Shown: positions 1 to 10,876 of the stretch, one piece after another
How positions within the stretch are numbered: the first letter of the stretch is position 1
Layout of the letters: each line of letters begins with the position of its first letter
From: Apostichopus japonicus
Lineage: Eukaryota; Echinodermata; Holothuroidea; Aspidochirotida; Stichopodidae
Direction of reading: 5' to 3'
Assembly: GCF_037975245.1 (NCBI RefSeq)
Contig: NC_092579.1
Coordinates: 28,706,166-28,770,165, forward strand
DNA length: 64,000 nucleotides
Program-made: the position numbers and the translations under genes
The notes under the pieces: generated by a model
What the model was told of the DNA's origin: nothing
The model's input: the letters and a program-made list of their open reading frames with translations, nothing else
Database searches by the model: none

Positions 1-8
1 TAAATATC

Positions 9-39
<31 letters not shown>

Positions 40-99
40 CTATATATATATATATCTATATATATATACATATATCTATATATATATATATGAATATAA

Positions 100-151
<52 letters not shown>
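1..151. repeat. AT microsatellite
   Basis: Nearly pure alternating TA with occasional C and AAA interruptions. It lies in the intron after exon 2 of the left-hand dehydrogenase gene. Length is likely polymorphic. Confidence 0.95.
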
Positions 152-155
<4 letters not shown>

Positions 156-194
156 CAAATAAGTATAGTTAATAACTTATCTAAATTTTCTTAC

Positions 195-1594
195 CAATTA
201 AACAAGAACCCGAGCTTATATTTATTATTCGACCAGATTTTCTTGATTTCATCGACGGAATAATGAGTTGCATCAGTCGTAAATGACCAAAGAAGTTAAC
301 TTCAAAAGCATCACGCACTCTATCCATGTCGATAACTTCAATGGCTCCCATTGTAGTGGCAACCGCGTTATTAACTACAAATGAAGAGAAGAAGTAACCA
401 TATATGTTGGTATTGTTCATATACATTACGCCATCGACACATGTATCAACTGCAAACATAAGTAGGAACATTGTTTTTGTATTGTTCAAGTCGTTTATAG
501 CCGATACAGTTACCTCTATATAGGGTATTAACACGGCCGCTGATTTTACATGCTTTAATGACGTCATGCCCTCTCACTGACCAATAGGCTCAATGGGTCC
601 GAATGCAATCCACACGTACATTGTTAATGGAAGGGCAGACCAAATTTCCTCTCTTTCCGAGTTACTTACAGCATAGATAGCATTTTGTTTTATCAGCCGA
701 CATGTCCTATACCCATACACCGTATGATAACAGATGGCTTAGAATTTCATGGCACTTATAAATTTATCTAGCATCACGTTTTTTTAGATTTGTAGTCAGA
801 GGTGTTGAAAGATTAGTATATCCCTTTTTGTTGAGGGCGCTTCCTTCTTTCATCGACGAATTTTCTAAAATGCTCCTTGTTTTTCTAACCATCAATAATA
901 AGTCAACGTCATCCTCTTCAACATCGAAGCATCAAACATAATTATAATGCATAAATAAATGCCATAAAATGCTTATACTTCAGTAAATATAGGTCCATAT
1001 AGGGACTTTTCCCAGACAAATGCATCATCGTTAATATTAAAGATATATATCAACTTTACTCTAATTGTGGTATGGTACACCTTCATAATAGATACGTGTT
1101 TGATGACCCATGACAGAGAGTTTCGAGTTTAATATTACATGACCAATATATGTATGTTTAAGTATCTATATCTAGCAAATATTTGAGCAGAGCCCTAAGG
1201 TTTGTCATTCAATGTATTTTTCTTTATTGGGGGTGGGGGGGGGTGGGGTTGTTACTTCTTACAACTACATGATTGTACTGTCCTTTATATAGGCCTATTC
1301 GTAGCCAGAAAACTTACTGAGAATATCCACGTGACCATCTTCATCCAAGATTTGACGTGCAGCCTCTTCTATGCTCTGTGGTTTCGTCAGGTCAAGTTCT
1401 TTGATGAATAGAGTTTCGTTTAATAAGGACCCTGCCGCTGTTTCCATGGTGTCCTTCTCGTCGAGCGCCCTTACAGTTGCCCACACTTTGTACCGTTTTT
1501 GCTCGTCGGCTGCGAAGGTTTTAGCGATGTCACATCCCAGACCGTAAGAGCACCCCGTGACGAGGACTACTTTTTGTGACGTATTATTAGCCAT
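195..1594 (-). CDS. Short-chain dehydrogenase, RDH8/HSD17B1-like, first two exons (partial)
   Basis: Two coding exons read leftwards: 1318-1594 and 195-374, joined in phase 1 (donor GTAAGTT at 1317, acceptor TTTGTAG before 374; next donor GTAAGA at 194). The gene continues left of the window. The 152 visible residues are the N-terminal Rossmann half: the NADP-binding TGCSYGLG (TGxxxGxG) near residue 14, a strand ending VDIL, then an NNA motif and the NISSG strand with a catalytic-type serine. The YxxxK motif should lie in the next exon, outside the window. The RYxVWATxR stretch and the [10 protein letters not shown] helix resemble RDH8 and HSD17B1 rather than other SDRs. Family members reduce retinal or oxidise/reduce steroids with NADP(H); the substrate cannot be told here. 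The usual NNAG reads NNAV. Start chosen as the only ATG ahead of the first strand. Confidence 0.85.
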
Positions 1595-4500
1595 GCTGGG
1601 TTCTAATAATGATTTGCTAAGGGGGTGTTGGGAGAGGAGAGGTTTGGGGAAGAAAAGGAAAAGGAAATGATGAATTGATGGTATTAGGAGAGAGAAAACG
1701 ACACTGTACAGTCACAATATCGAGTCTCCCTACCCACAGCTGATGCATGTATGTTTATACCTGCATACGAAATAATACGGGTCCCTGCAAATGACGTCAT
1801 TCCTGAATATTCATTAGTGGTGATCCCACCTCGATCGTCAGTCGGGTGTAAGACACAAGTCGAGGGAGGTTTTGAATTCAGTAGGGGGAAGAATTGTTTC
1901 ATTGAAGCTCGGTAACTCGTGACCCTACCTAAATCAAATGGCGGAATTTAGAAGCACCCCCCCACCCCCTCCCCCCCCCATTTTACACACACCTTTTCGT
2001 CAAACTTGGAGTTAAAATGTAAAAATATTGAGATAGCTTCGAGACACTTAATTTTGCTATGTCCTTACTGAGCCACCAATAATTAATATATATCAAAATA
2101 TTCCCTACCCAGTCTAGCTTATAAAACGTCAGACATCACATCATATAGGAGCGTATATATTTATGTATGTGTGTGTGTGGGGGGGTGTATGTATGTATGT
2201 GTGTGTTGCGGCTCATTGTTGACTCGTATTTTAACTCGGTCTATTATGCTTTGTATAGAATAGCCTGTGTTCAGGGGAATTACTTTATTCTTGTATACTG
2301 CTTCATCACGATGACCTCATACAAAATGCGTTCTTATAGGCATAAAAGAAACTTTTTGTTTTTAATCTGTTCGTATAAATTTGTATATCCTCGGCAGGAA
2401 TGAGAATGAAGCTTGTATGCATAAACCTATAGTAAATATAACATGCTGTTGTGTGAGAGCTTGAAGCGCCTTGCTATTGCATAATCTTACGTAATCGGAA
2501 ACAATAGTACCATCAGACAGTGTCGTACTCTTTATTGCTGATAAAAACTTTAACATATTTGTAATTTTATTACTTCGTCCAGACCATAGCAAAGCCAACT
2601 GTTAAAAAAAGCGTAAATGTTTGAGTTTAAAGTTGGCGATAACATGTCATTAGAATCATTACAGGCGCAAACTACACCCGTCCCCCATCCCCCTCCCTGC
2701 ACCCCACTACCAATCCTCATTCTTCCTCTTCAAGCTATCCTGAGTAGTTTGTCCTCGCCCTTGTTTGTTAACGGAATATCCTCTGATTAGCGTCACCACA
2801 TTTAAAAATGTCTTTAAACGACTTCAATTTTCTCTGATCATTTAACCCCCCCCCCTCTCCCCAACCCCACACTCCACGATATCCTTCCATCCTAATGTAG
2901 GATGCAACGATCTGTGTTCTATTTAATTGATACTTACTGAGTCTTCCAACCTAAAGTATATTTTTTCCGAATGGAATAGTTAAAGTTCACAGTTTTATGT
3001 AATAAATTTCTAAGAATCTCTTTGTCAAAGCATCGTATTTATCGGCCTCTTCCGATTAGCGTATACTTAGGGTTAAAAGAAATCAGCCGGGTGCAGGCAG
3101 TAATGATATTATTAACTATTAGGCTTTATGTATTTTTCAGTTTAAATCTCATATAGAACGAATTACCAGGTCCTCCTGGTTACATCATCATTTACCGCCC
3201 CCAATCATGCCCCACCCTTCCTCAACCTCACACTCTCCGCTCCTCTTACACCTAATGCATGAGATATTCTCGTAAACCGTGTTGACCGAGGTCCCTCATT
3301 AATCTAATACATGGGAGGAACTCGCTACTTTCTTGCTTATCCGCATATTCCAAACTTTTTCCAAGAAAAGAGCTACAGTACGGTACCTATTACTCAGAAG
3401 TTATGTAAATAACTAAAAAAAAAAGCCTCCCTCCTCGTACAACGCGATGATCTATGTCCCTCATTAATCTAATGCATGGAGAAACTCTCAACTTTAAGCA
3501 TATTCCAAAGTTTTTCCACGAAAGAGCTACAGAACAAACTACACACAAATTATGTAAATGTCACTAGACGGCTTCCGTAGTGACATCGTTTTTTTGTCCA
3601 AATTTGAGTTACCATCATATCTTTAATCTGCTTTTCATACATATCTTTTAATGTGATTGTTATAATGACCACATCTTATAACTTTTGAGTCGTATTTCTG
3701 TATCCAGAGAAATCGTCTCGCTGAGATATAAAGAGATGAATTTTCCGTACGTTTTCACGGTAGGCCCCTCCGTTCAAGGTCAATGCACGACTATAACATT
3801 AGGTCCACTCAGTACGGATTTTGGTCTCCATTTGCCACTATTACAGCAAACCCACCCGAGCAACGTATCTACGGTGTCTCTTAACGGACATCATTAGTAA
3901 CAACGCCGAAATTATTTTTATTCTCTTTGGTGTCATTTTAAAAGTATTTCTGATTACATTACGTACAGATTCGCCCTCCCTCCTTTTCTATGAGAAAGGT
4001 ACATATGTGAAACAGGACAATGACCGTGATAAAATCAATTTCAAGATTACTAGCGATCAATTCGCTCAATTTGTTAAAAAAAAAAAAGGTTGAAAAGTGT
4101 CATGAATTCCTCCTCATTCATTCATTTTATTTCAGCATGTTGAACGCTCGCGAAAACATGTCATGACGAATCATTACAGACGCTCGACCAAACAACAGTA
4201 TCGGACAGTATTTTATCACCCTCCGTTCCATTTTTTAAGAAAAAATGACGATTTAAACATTGAACACTTCTATCGCTTAGCAAACAACTTCCGAGGAACA
4301 ATACAAAACCGGAAAACATTTATGACTAACAAAGGCTTCAAACTGCTTTGAAATCTCGTATCACTGGCAAAAGGCGTTTTACTAGGTTTGATAAAACGCC
4401 CAGTGACAGCTTTGAAAAGTGACAGAGTTCCTAATTTTTGTTTTATCTGAGCATTTTTAAACGCTCGTGATAACACGCCCTAACAATTCTTTACTGACAC

Positions 4501-4880
4501 ATACCCAAACCTTCCCCCCCCCCCACCCCGCTGCCACTTCTGTTTCTTCTTGTTAACCTATTTTGCTGTCATTTGGTTCTGTTAAAAAGAACACACTTAA
4601 TACGTAAATCAATTATCTTTAAATAAATAGACACACGTATGAAATGCATCGTTGTTACCACCCAAAATTTAGACTTTTGATCTTTAGCCTCAAAAAAGTC
4701 AAAGTTTCACCTGACGATGTTACTATACCTTTTATCACAAACTTTGACTTTCTTATCTCTATAAAAACAAATGAAAGACTCACCTTTTCGTGGTAACCCT
4801 AACAGACCCGTCTTTGCGATGTAAGTGTGGACACAATACACACCTATTTATATATATATATTTAACAGAGGCTATATACA
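1595..4880. other. Intergenic, no gene recognised
   Basis: This contains the 5' flank of the dehydrogenase gene on its right side (about 1595-1900), several C-rich tracts (for example near 1960, 2850 and 4515), and a diverged direct duplication at about 3290-3560. Open frames here are short, lack family resemblance and have no paired splice sites. Confidence 0.6.
3285..3562. repeat. Diverged direct duplication (two units of about 130-160 bp)
   Basis: The segment beginning GTCCCTCATTAATCTAAT at about 3291 recurs at about 3451. Both then share GCATATTCCAAA, TTTTTCCA(A/C)GAAA, AGAGCTACAG and a final TTATGTAAAT. The copies differ by substitutions and small deletions, so the duplication is old. 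No function is evident. Confidence 0.7.
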
Positions 4881-4883
4881 TAT

Positions 4884-5380
4884 ATGCGTGTGTGTGTGCA
4901 GGTATATCTATATAGAGAGAGAGAGAGATGTGGAGGGCTAATGTTACCAGCACAACTTGAATTTGTTCATCTTACAGGAAACGGGAGAGAGCTAAAGAAT
5001 GCCGAAGTGTACTTCAAGCCCTTATTAACTGAAGCAATCCAATCACAGGAGAGCATGCCACCCGACTTTGCTGGTAACGTGACGGTTGTTACATTCCGTG
5101 GTTACAATGGCTGCATTGAGGCAAGTGATACAAAGACCATCTATATACACATTCAGGGTGTGTTATTCTTGCGTCAAATGGCGTACCATGGAAGGGAAGG
5201 GAGAGGGGGGGGGGATGGGTGGTCTATCCACCAAAAGTTGGTTGGGACACATTGGGAAAAGGGAATTAAAATTCCAAACATTTGGAGTCGACGGGATATA
5301 CATGTCGATCAGTGACGTAAACCAGATGGAGGTACAAGAGAACGGTTAAACATCATGAAGGTGTGGACTTGGGGGTTGGG
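4884..5380 (+). other. Unassigned open frame region upstream of LINE
   Basis: One frame stays open for about 140 codons after a GA-repeat. It contains a tract preceded by an acceptor-like TTCATCTTACAG at about 4966-4977. I recognise no domain, and the part after 5190 is G-rich low complexity. It could be a lost exon, an unrecognised 5' part of the neighbouring LINE, or chance. Confidence 0.2.
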
Positions 5381-7016
5381 TAGACTTGGTAGGGGGGTCA
5401 GGAGGGTGGAAGAGCTTATCTAGGCTGAAGCACCAGCTTAGAGTTTGGAATGGGCATGATCTCACACCTATTGGTAGAAACACAATCGTGAAGCAATCAG
5501 CCAACTCGTTTTCCCTTTTCAGGTTCTGCCTAGCCCTCCAAAAGATTTTATTAACAAGATCAAAAGTACTATTTTTGATTTTATTTGGAACTGGAAAACT
5601 GATAAAGTAAGGAGACTAACTATGTATAACCCCATTGAAAAGGGGGGTTTTAAAATAATATATGTTCACAGCTTTGTTGGTGCTCTCAAAACCTGTTGGG
5701 TCAAGCGTTATTGTAATAATGCCAACACGGGGTAGTGGAAGCTCTTTTATTTCATTCCTCTCTGTCGCCGTCCGGTAAAGAGTTGCTTTTTAATTTTAAT
5801 TTTTATGACCAGGATATTTCCTGTATTTAAAAATACCTTCATTGGACAAATTTGTATGGTTTGGAGTAAGCTTAGCTACCTTTAATAAACCTTCGGAACA
5901 CTTGGATGAGCAAATCCATAGGAACAATCATTTTTTATTAGAATTGATAATACCATTGTTTATGACAAAAAGCTTTTACGACGCCGGGTTACTGTTTGTT
6001 AGGGATATGTTTTTGCCAGATGGGAAGCAATTTTCCTTTCATGCTTTTCGAACCAAATTTAAACTTTTAATGTATCCCTCCACTCGTTTTTATGGGATCC
6101 TTTTTGCAATTCCTAGAAATTGGAAGGATTCCCTCAGTTTTGTAAACGATGACGGGGACCAGCAAGATCACCGTTTCAATCTTTATGTCTCGCAAGTCTT
6201 AATTGTTGCAATTAGTCTACCCTCACCTTATTGACTCTATTTAACTTCCACCAAAAGCCTGCGCTAAGTTGAGCTTTACTTTTAACTTCTCACAGGGACG
6301 ATTGGTTAACTATATTAAAGATTCCTTCCCGTACGCTTTCTAAAGCTCAAATCCAATATTTCCAGTTCAGGTTTCTGCACCACCACATCTTAGGAACCAA
6401 TCGGCTTTTGCATTTAATGAACAAGGCGTCTTCCCCGATCTGTACCTTTTGAAATAATGAGGATAAAACCATTGAAAATTAATTCTGGTCCTGTCATGTG
6501 ACGTCTAGTTCCTTGTAGATTGCGAACAAACAATTTTTTGGAAGACAGTTTATCTGCTCAAGAGAAGAATTTTTTCTTCGGCAAGCTTGTAGCTGGTTAT
6601 GACCCGCTGAAGTTTTTTATCCTCCATATCAAATACATTTTCAATTGTAAACAATTCGGGCAACTCTGCTGATAAAACGTTCTAGTTGTGAGTATATGTG
6701 TTGCCAATGATATGTAACATAATGTCAGAGTTGCTTTTCTGGTTATTTCCAAGCTGTTAATATTGTATATTTTGTAGAATTTGTTTATTTATAAAAAGAA
6801 AAAAAAATCCACAATAAATTGTAAATAGACTAAAAGGAAGAAAACTGTGTGGTGTCTATTCAGAAAAAAAAAATCACATTGAAGTTGGTTTTCCATTTTC
6901 CAAGCTGTATAAACGTTGTCTACAAGTACATATGTATATATATTATAATTTTGTATATTCATCACTGTTTTATACAATGACATTGTCATTAAACTAAATT
7001 AATACTTATCATATCA
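5380..7016 (+). mobile_element. Tx1/L1-like LINE remnant, 5'-truncated, C-terminal half of ORF2
   Basis: Conceptual translation with frameshifts gives the region after the reverse-transcriptase palm. About 5410-5500 encodes LKHQLRVWN..LTPIGR, the L1/Tx1 thumb motif. About 5530-5700 encodes IFDFIWNW, then KGGF and ALKTCWVKR. 5842-6234 is an open 130-codon piece with the DAGLLFVRDMFLPDG and AIPRNWK motifs. About 6340-6500 gives the terminal CTFC....SCH zinc-knuckle-like segment. At least three frame breaks or stops make it dead. No reverse-transcriptase catalytic box or endonuclease is present, so the copy is 5'-truncated. A short TCAT run lies at 7017-7037. Confidence 0.75.
6945..7000 (+). repeat. 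LINE 3' tail-like segment
   Basis: This AT-rich tail (TTTGTATATT...TACAATGACATTGTCATTAAACTAAA) is close to the segment at about 7357-7412. It probably marks the 3' UTR end of a LINE family; a looser copy lies near 6760-6800. Confidence 0.5.
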
Positions 7017-7199
7017 TTTCATTCATTCATTCATTCTTCAGGGAGTCTTCTACATTGTTAAGCTATTTTATGCTTTATAGAAAAACTTCCTTTCACATAG
7101 TATATTTGCACGTGAAAAAACAAAATAAATCAAGTCAAATATATAATAATTATTTCTAAACAGTAACAGTGGTAAGTGCTCTGTACTTGGAATGTAAGA

Positions 7200-7249
7200 G
7201 GGAGTTAAATTCTAGACAAAGAGTTTTCTTTGTCTAGAATTTAACTCCC
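7200..7249. repeat. Perfect 22-bp inverted repeat (hairpin)
   Basis: Arms 7200-7221 and 7228-7249 are perfectly complementary around a 6-base AGTTTT loop. The left arm contains TTAAATTCTAGACAAAG. It sits within a degenerate tRNA-like unit that precedes the main tRNA-like array. Confidence 0.9.
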
Positions 7250-7356
7250 AGAGGATGTATTGATTTGCTATTTCTTTTCCTCATTTTGCAGTTGAAATAG
7301 TAGAAAAGCCTATCATTTCTCAATTAACAGTTACTGTGGCTCAGTTGTTATGTTGT

Positions 7357-7415
7357 ATAATTTTGCATATTTATTATTGTTTTGTACAATGAAATTGTCA
7401 ATAAACTAAAAAAAA
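7357..7415 (+). mobile_element. Short LINE 3' tail inserted in a tRNA-like unit
   Basis: A tail (TTTGCATATTTATTATTGTTTTGTACAATG... then AATAAACTAAAAAAAAAATAAG) interrupts a diverged tRNA-like unit. TGTGGCTCAGTTG (box A-like) lies before it, and CTCCATGTCTTGAGTTCAAAC (box B-like) after it. This looks like a severely 5'-truncated LINE insertion with an A tail. Confidence 0.5.
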
Positions 7416-7489
7416 AATAAGACAAACTCCATGTCTTGAGTTCAAACACCAGAGTATGCATTTGGTTTTTAATTTATTTGCTTCCTTAT

Positions 7490-8490
7490 GTTGTGAAGAT
7501 TAAATATTAGAAACGAGCATTAATTTTCAACAGTTCTAGTGGCGCAGTTGGTAGTGCTCTGGACTGGAGAGAGACAGACAAACTCAATGTCTCCGGTTCG
7601 ATTCCCAGACAGAGCATTATGATTTTTTGCTCTTTTACTGATTTCATTCTGGACCCTGAAGTTTAAATATTAGAAACGAGCATTAATTCTTAACAGTTCT
7701 AGTGGCGCAGTTGGTAGTGCTCTGGACTGGAGAGAGACAGACAAACTCTATGGTCCCCGGTTCGATTCCCAGACAGAGCATTATGATTTTTTGCTCTTTT
7801 ACTGATTTCATTCTGGACCCTGAAGTTTAAATATTAGAAACGAGCATTAATTCTCAACAGTTCTAGTGGTGCAGTTGGTAGTGCTCTGGACTGGAGAGAC
7901 TATGGTCCCCGGTTCGATTCCCAGACAGAGCATTATGATATTTTGCTCTTTTACTGATTCCATTCTGGACCCTGAAGTTTAAATATTAGAAACGAGCATT
8001 GATTCTCAACAGTTCTAGTGGCGCAGTTGGTAGTGCTCTGGACTGGAGAGACTATGATCCCCGGTTCGATTCCCAGACAGAGCATTATGATATTTTGCTC
8101 TTTTACTGATTCCATTCTGGACCCTGAAGTTTAAATATTAGAAACGAGCATTAATTCTCAACAGTTCTAGTGGCACAGTTGGTAGTGCTCTGGACTGGAG
8201 AGACTATGGTCCCCGGTTCGATTCCCAGACAGAGCATTATGATATTTTGCTCTTTTACTGATTCCATTCTGGACCCTGAAGTTTAAATATTAGAAACGAG
8301 CATTAATTCTCAACAGTTCTAGTGGCGCAGTTGGTAGTGCTCTGGACTTGAGAGAGACAGACAAACTCCATGTCTCCGGTTCGATCCCCCGACAGAGCAT
8401 CATGTCTGAGGTTCATGTCCAGACAGAGCCTTTTACTTTTCCGTTCTCTAGAGGGAGTGGAAGTATAAATATAAGAAACGAAGTTTTTCC
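7490..8490 (+). repeat. Tandem array of six tRNA-like units
   Basis: Units beginning AGTTCTAGTGG start at 7532, 7695, 7859, 8011, 8163 and 8315: spacing 163, 164, then 152 three times. Each has a good RNA polymerase III A box (TGGCGCAGTTGG) and B box (GGTTCGATTCC). They share a 5' flank TTTAAATATTAGAAACGAGC and a 3' part ending CAGACAGAGCAT. The T-arm and acceptor stem do not pair properly, so these are tRNA-derived (SINE head-like), not working tRNA genes. The middle units have lost about 11 bases between the boxes. A partial unit trails to about 8490. Confidence 0.85.
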
Positions 8491-8493
8491 AGA

Positions 8494-8572
8494 GGGAACC
8501 GAAATGGTGTAATTGGTTATTCCATCGTTCAGTAAGCGATTGGTTTGGATTGCATCGGTTCAAGTCCCAGGT
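8494..8572 (+). repeat. tRNA-like sequence, second type
   Basis: Box A-like TGGTGTAATTGG and box B-like GGTTCAAGTCC are spaced as in a tRNA. The segment differs from the preceding array units. Stems are imperfect, so a tRNA-derived SINE head or pseudogene is likely. Confidence 0.55.
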
Positions 8573-8589
8573 GAGTATTTGCAAAAGGA

Positions 8590-8850
8590 GTCCTGACAAG
8601 GAGTTCTGACAGGTGGATAAGGTGAACCCCGAAGGCGGGCGGTCCCCCTCCTCCTGACAGGTGGACAAGGTAAGTACCGAAGGTGAGAGGGGACGAAGGT
8701 GAGAGGGGGTGAGGGTGCGGACAAGGTGAGGTCGCCGCCCCCTCCCCCTGACAAGGTAAAGGCGCGGACAAGTGGAGTTCGCCGCCACCCCTCCCCCTGA
8801 CAAGGTTCAACGCGGACAAGGTGAGTTCGCCGCCACCCCTCCCCCCTGAC
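8590..8850. repeat. GC-rich minisatellite
   Basis: Repeats of CTGACAAGGT, GCGGACAAGGTGAGTTCG and CCGCCACCCCTCCCCCTGA recur with irregular spacing, most regularly every 45-60 bases at 8700-8850. The region is far richer in G+C than its surroundings. Long antisense frames over it are repeat artefacts. Confidence 0.75.
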
Positions 8851-8954
8851 TAGCTAATCGGGGGGTGAGGGAGTAGTGGAGAAAATGTTTTACAAAAAAG
8901 ACTAAGTCCAAACAGCAGGATCTTTAAATATTTGTTAAAGCTGCTAAAATCAAA

Positions 8955-9032
8955 GGCCCACCTAATGGTCTAGTGGTAAAGACTTTTGCTTTTGCATCTA
9001 AAGATCCCTGGTTCAAACTCAACCTCTGCTTT
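8955..9032 (+). repeat. tRNA-like sequence, third type
   Basis: A box-A-like TGGTCTAGTGGTAAAGA and a box-B-like GGTTCAAACTC at tRNA spacing are followed within about 30 bases by an A-rich run (9060-9077). This is the layout of a tRNA-derived SINE head with an A tail. Confidence 0.5.
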
Positions 9033-9079
9033 TCCTTTTACAATACTCCAGTAAAAGAAGGAAAAAAAAAAAAAAAATT

Positions 9080-10876
9080 ATAAAAGAGTGATACTTGGAA
9101 ATAACTATTTTTTTTTATTTTAATGACAAATCAGTTCATGGACAGGATGTTTCTTCATCCCTCCCACCACAGTTAATACCCTTCAACTACCTGTCCAGAA
9201 ACAGGTTATTCCTTATCAAATTATTATGCAAATACTAATCAAAACATGCAATACATCTTTCATAAACATTCTTAGTGATACCTGCATCTACTATTAAGAT
9301 GGTTGGGTGACAACAGACAGTTATTTTGTATAATGTTTCTATTATTTATAATATCAGCTGGGAGGGCAGTTATTTAATGATACTAAGCAGTCACATGTAC
9401 ATATGGAATAAGCCCTATGGCCTTTTACTTCACACAATTCACACCAGTAGACTCTTTTTGGACATTTTTTTTTAAACATTTGGAAGACCATTTTCACATG
9501 AGGAAAAAGAATGGATTTCTCCTAGATAAAAAAAACCCCATCTTATTTAATCCATACAGGGCTTGAATCCATAGGTTTGCTTGACAACAAGTTCCCAATA
9601 AAAAGGAGGTGGCCTTCCATGGCTGCTTGAGTTTACAATACCATGGCACCCCTGATATCATCAATATCCTTTTATTTAACTTTCATTTATTAACTAAACC
9701 TGATTTTGAATTAGTGTTAGATAACTCCTAATTTAGCCCATTTTTGCCCTCCAGTTTTAAAAAGGAAACCGTACTACCAAAGCACAAACAACATAAATGT
9801 GGAAAGGCTGCTCCCTTTCATTGTCGTCTCAATCCCCCCACCCCCCCACACCACACCCCAAATGCTAAACACAAAGAGTGCATTATTGGCACTTTCTTTA
9901 AATATAACCTTATCAGTAAACTTGTGCTTCTGCAAACTGAAAATTCAATTCAAAGATTCTCCCTTTTCACTTTCAATTCTCCTTCTCGATCCTTCCCCTC
10001 ATCACCCCCCCCCCCACCACCCCTGGTCCTCCCAACTACCATCCATAACTCCTGCCAATATCAAATTCAGTCACCTTAACATCCCCATAAAGTGTCTGTC
10101 AGTCAGTCAAGCACCACAATGTTTATAGACTAAGAAATCAACAACCAAAACCCAGTTTTTAAAATTTAAAGCCCCATAAAATAAAGATGCTGTTTTTTTC
10201 TTCTTTTTCTTTTCATAAGATAAACACACAAAAACCAATTCAAAATATATAAATTCCAATTCCCACTTTGAATATTCTTCAAATATTTTTTGGCAAGCCC
10301 CTTAAAAAAAGTGAGTTTTATTTTTTTTTGGCCTTCCCCCATCTTTGTGTTTGCATTGCAACAAGGTGTAGTTTTCCTCTACTAAAAAACAAATAAAATA
10401 AAATAAAATTTAAATAAAAGATGATGACAGCACATGCAGAAGGAGAGTAAGCCCCTCCAATACCACCGGCTTATGTATCCAAAAACCTCACGGATGCAGA
10501 TTAAGGGTGAAGGAGCTACACCTATTTGAAGTTCCAAATAAACCTGGACTAGCCCATTGTCATTCTTGTGGTCTTTCCACGATATGATTGGATGTTTACG
10601 AAATGTGATATATCAATCTGTGGGTGCCTGAATGCACCCGGAACCACGACATGCAATACATGCAGATATAATCATGTAACTGTATAATGCCAACACATAC
10701 ATACTGTAACAACGAAAACCAAAGAAGAGAGAAAGAAAGAAGAAAGAAGAAAAAAATCATGGTTGGTAAAGGATATCACTCCTATTCACCTGCTGACATT
10801 CCCACTTGGGATTGCATTTCATCCCGGAGAGACGCTATCTTTCCATCCTTTTTCCGACATTGTGGCAAATCGAGAG
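9080..10876. other. SRP68 3' flank, probably partly 3' UTR
   Basis: This lies immediately downstream of the SRP68 stop codon on the minus strand. It contains A- and C-rich low complexity (a CACCCCCC tract at 9837, AAAAT repeats at 10391-10412) and several TTTATT triplet pairs that would be AATAAA on the transcript strand. I cannot choose the real cleavage site from sequence alone. No coding exon seen. Confidence 0.4.

Noticed and set aside
7490-8490. CRISPR-like regular spacing or a cluster of functional tRNA genes
   Set aside because: The whole unit is repeated, not short repeats with unique spacers, and the T-arm and acceptor stems do not pair. The host is an animal.
8303-8819. Pro-rich antisense open frames at 8300-8820
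   Set aside because: They follow the GC-rich minisatellite and tRNA-like repeats, with no splice or family support.
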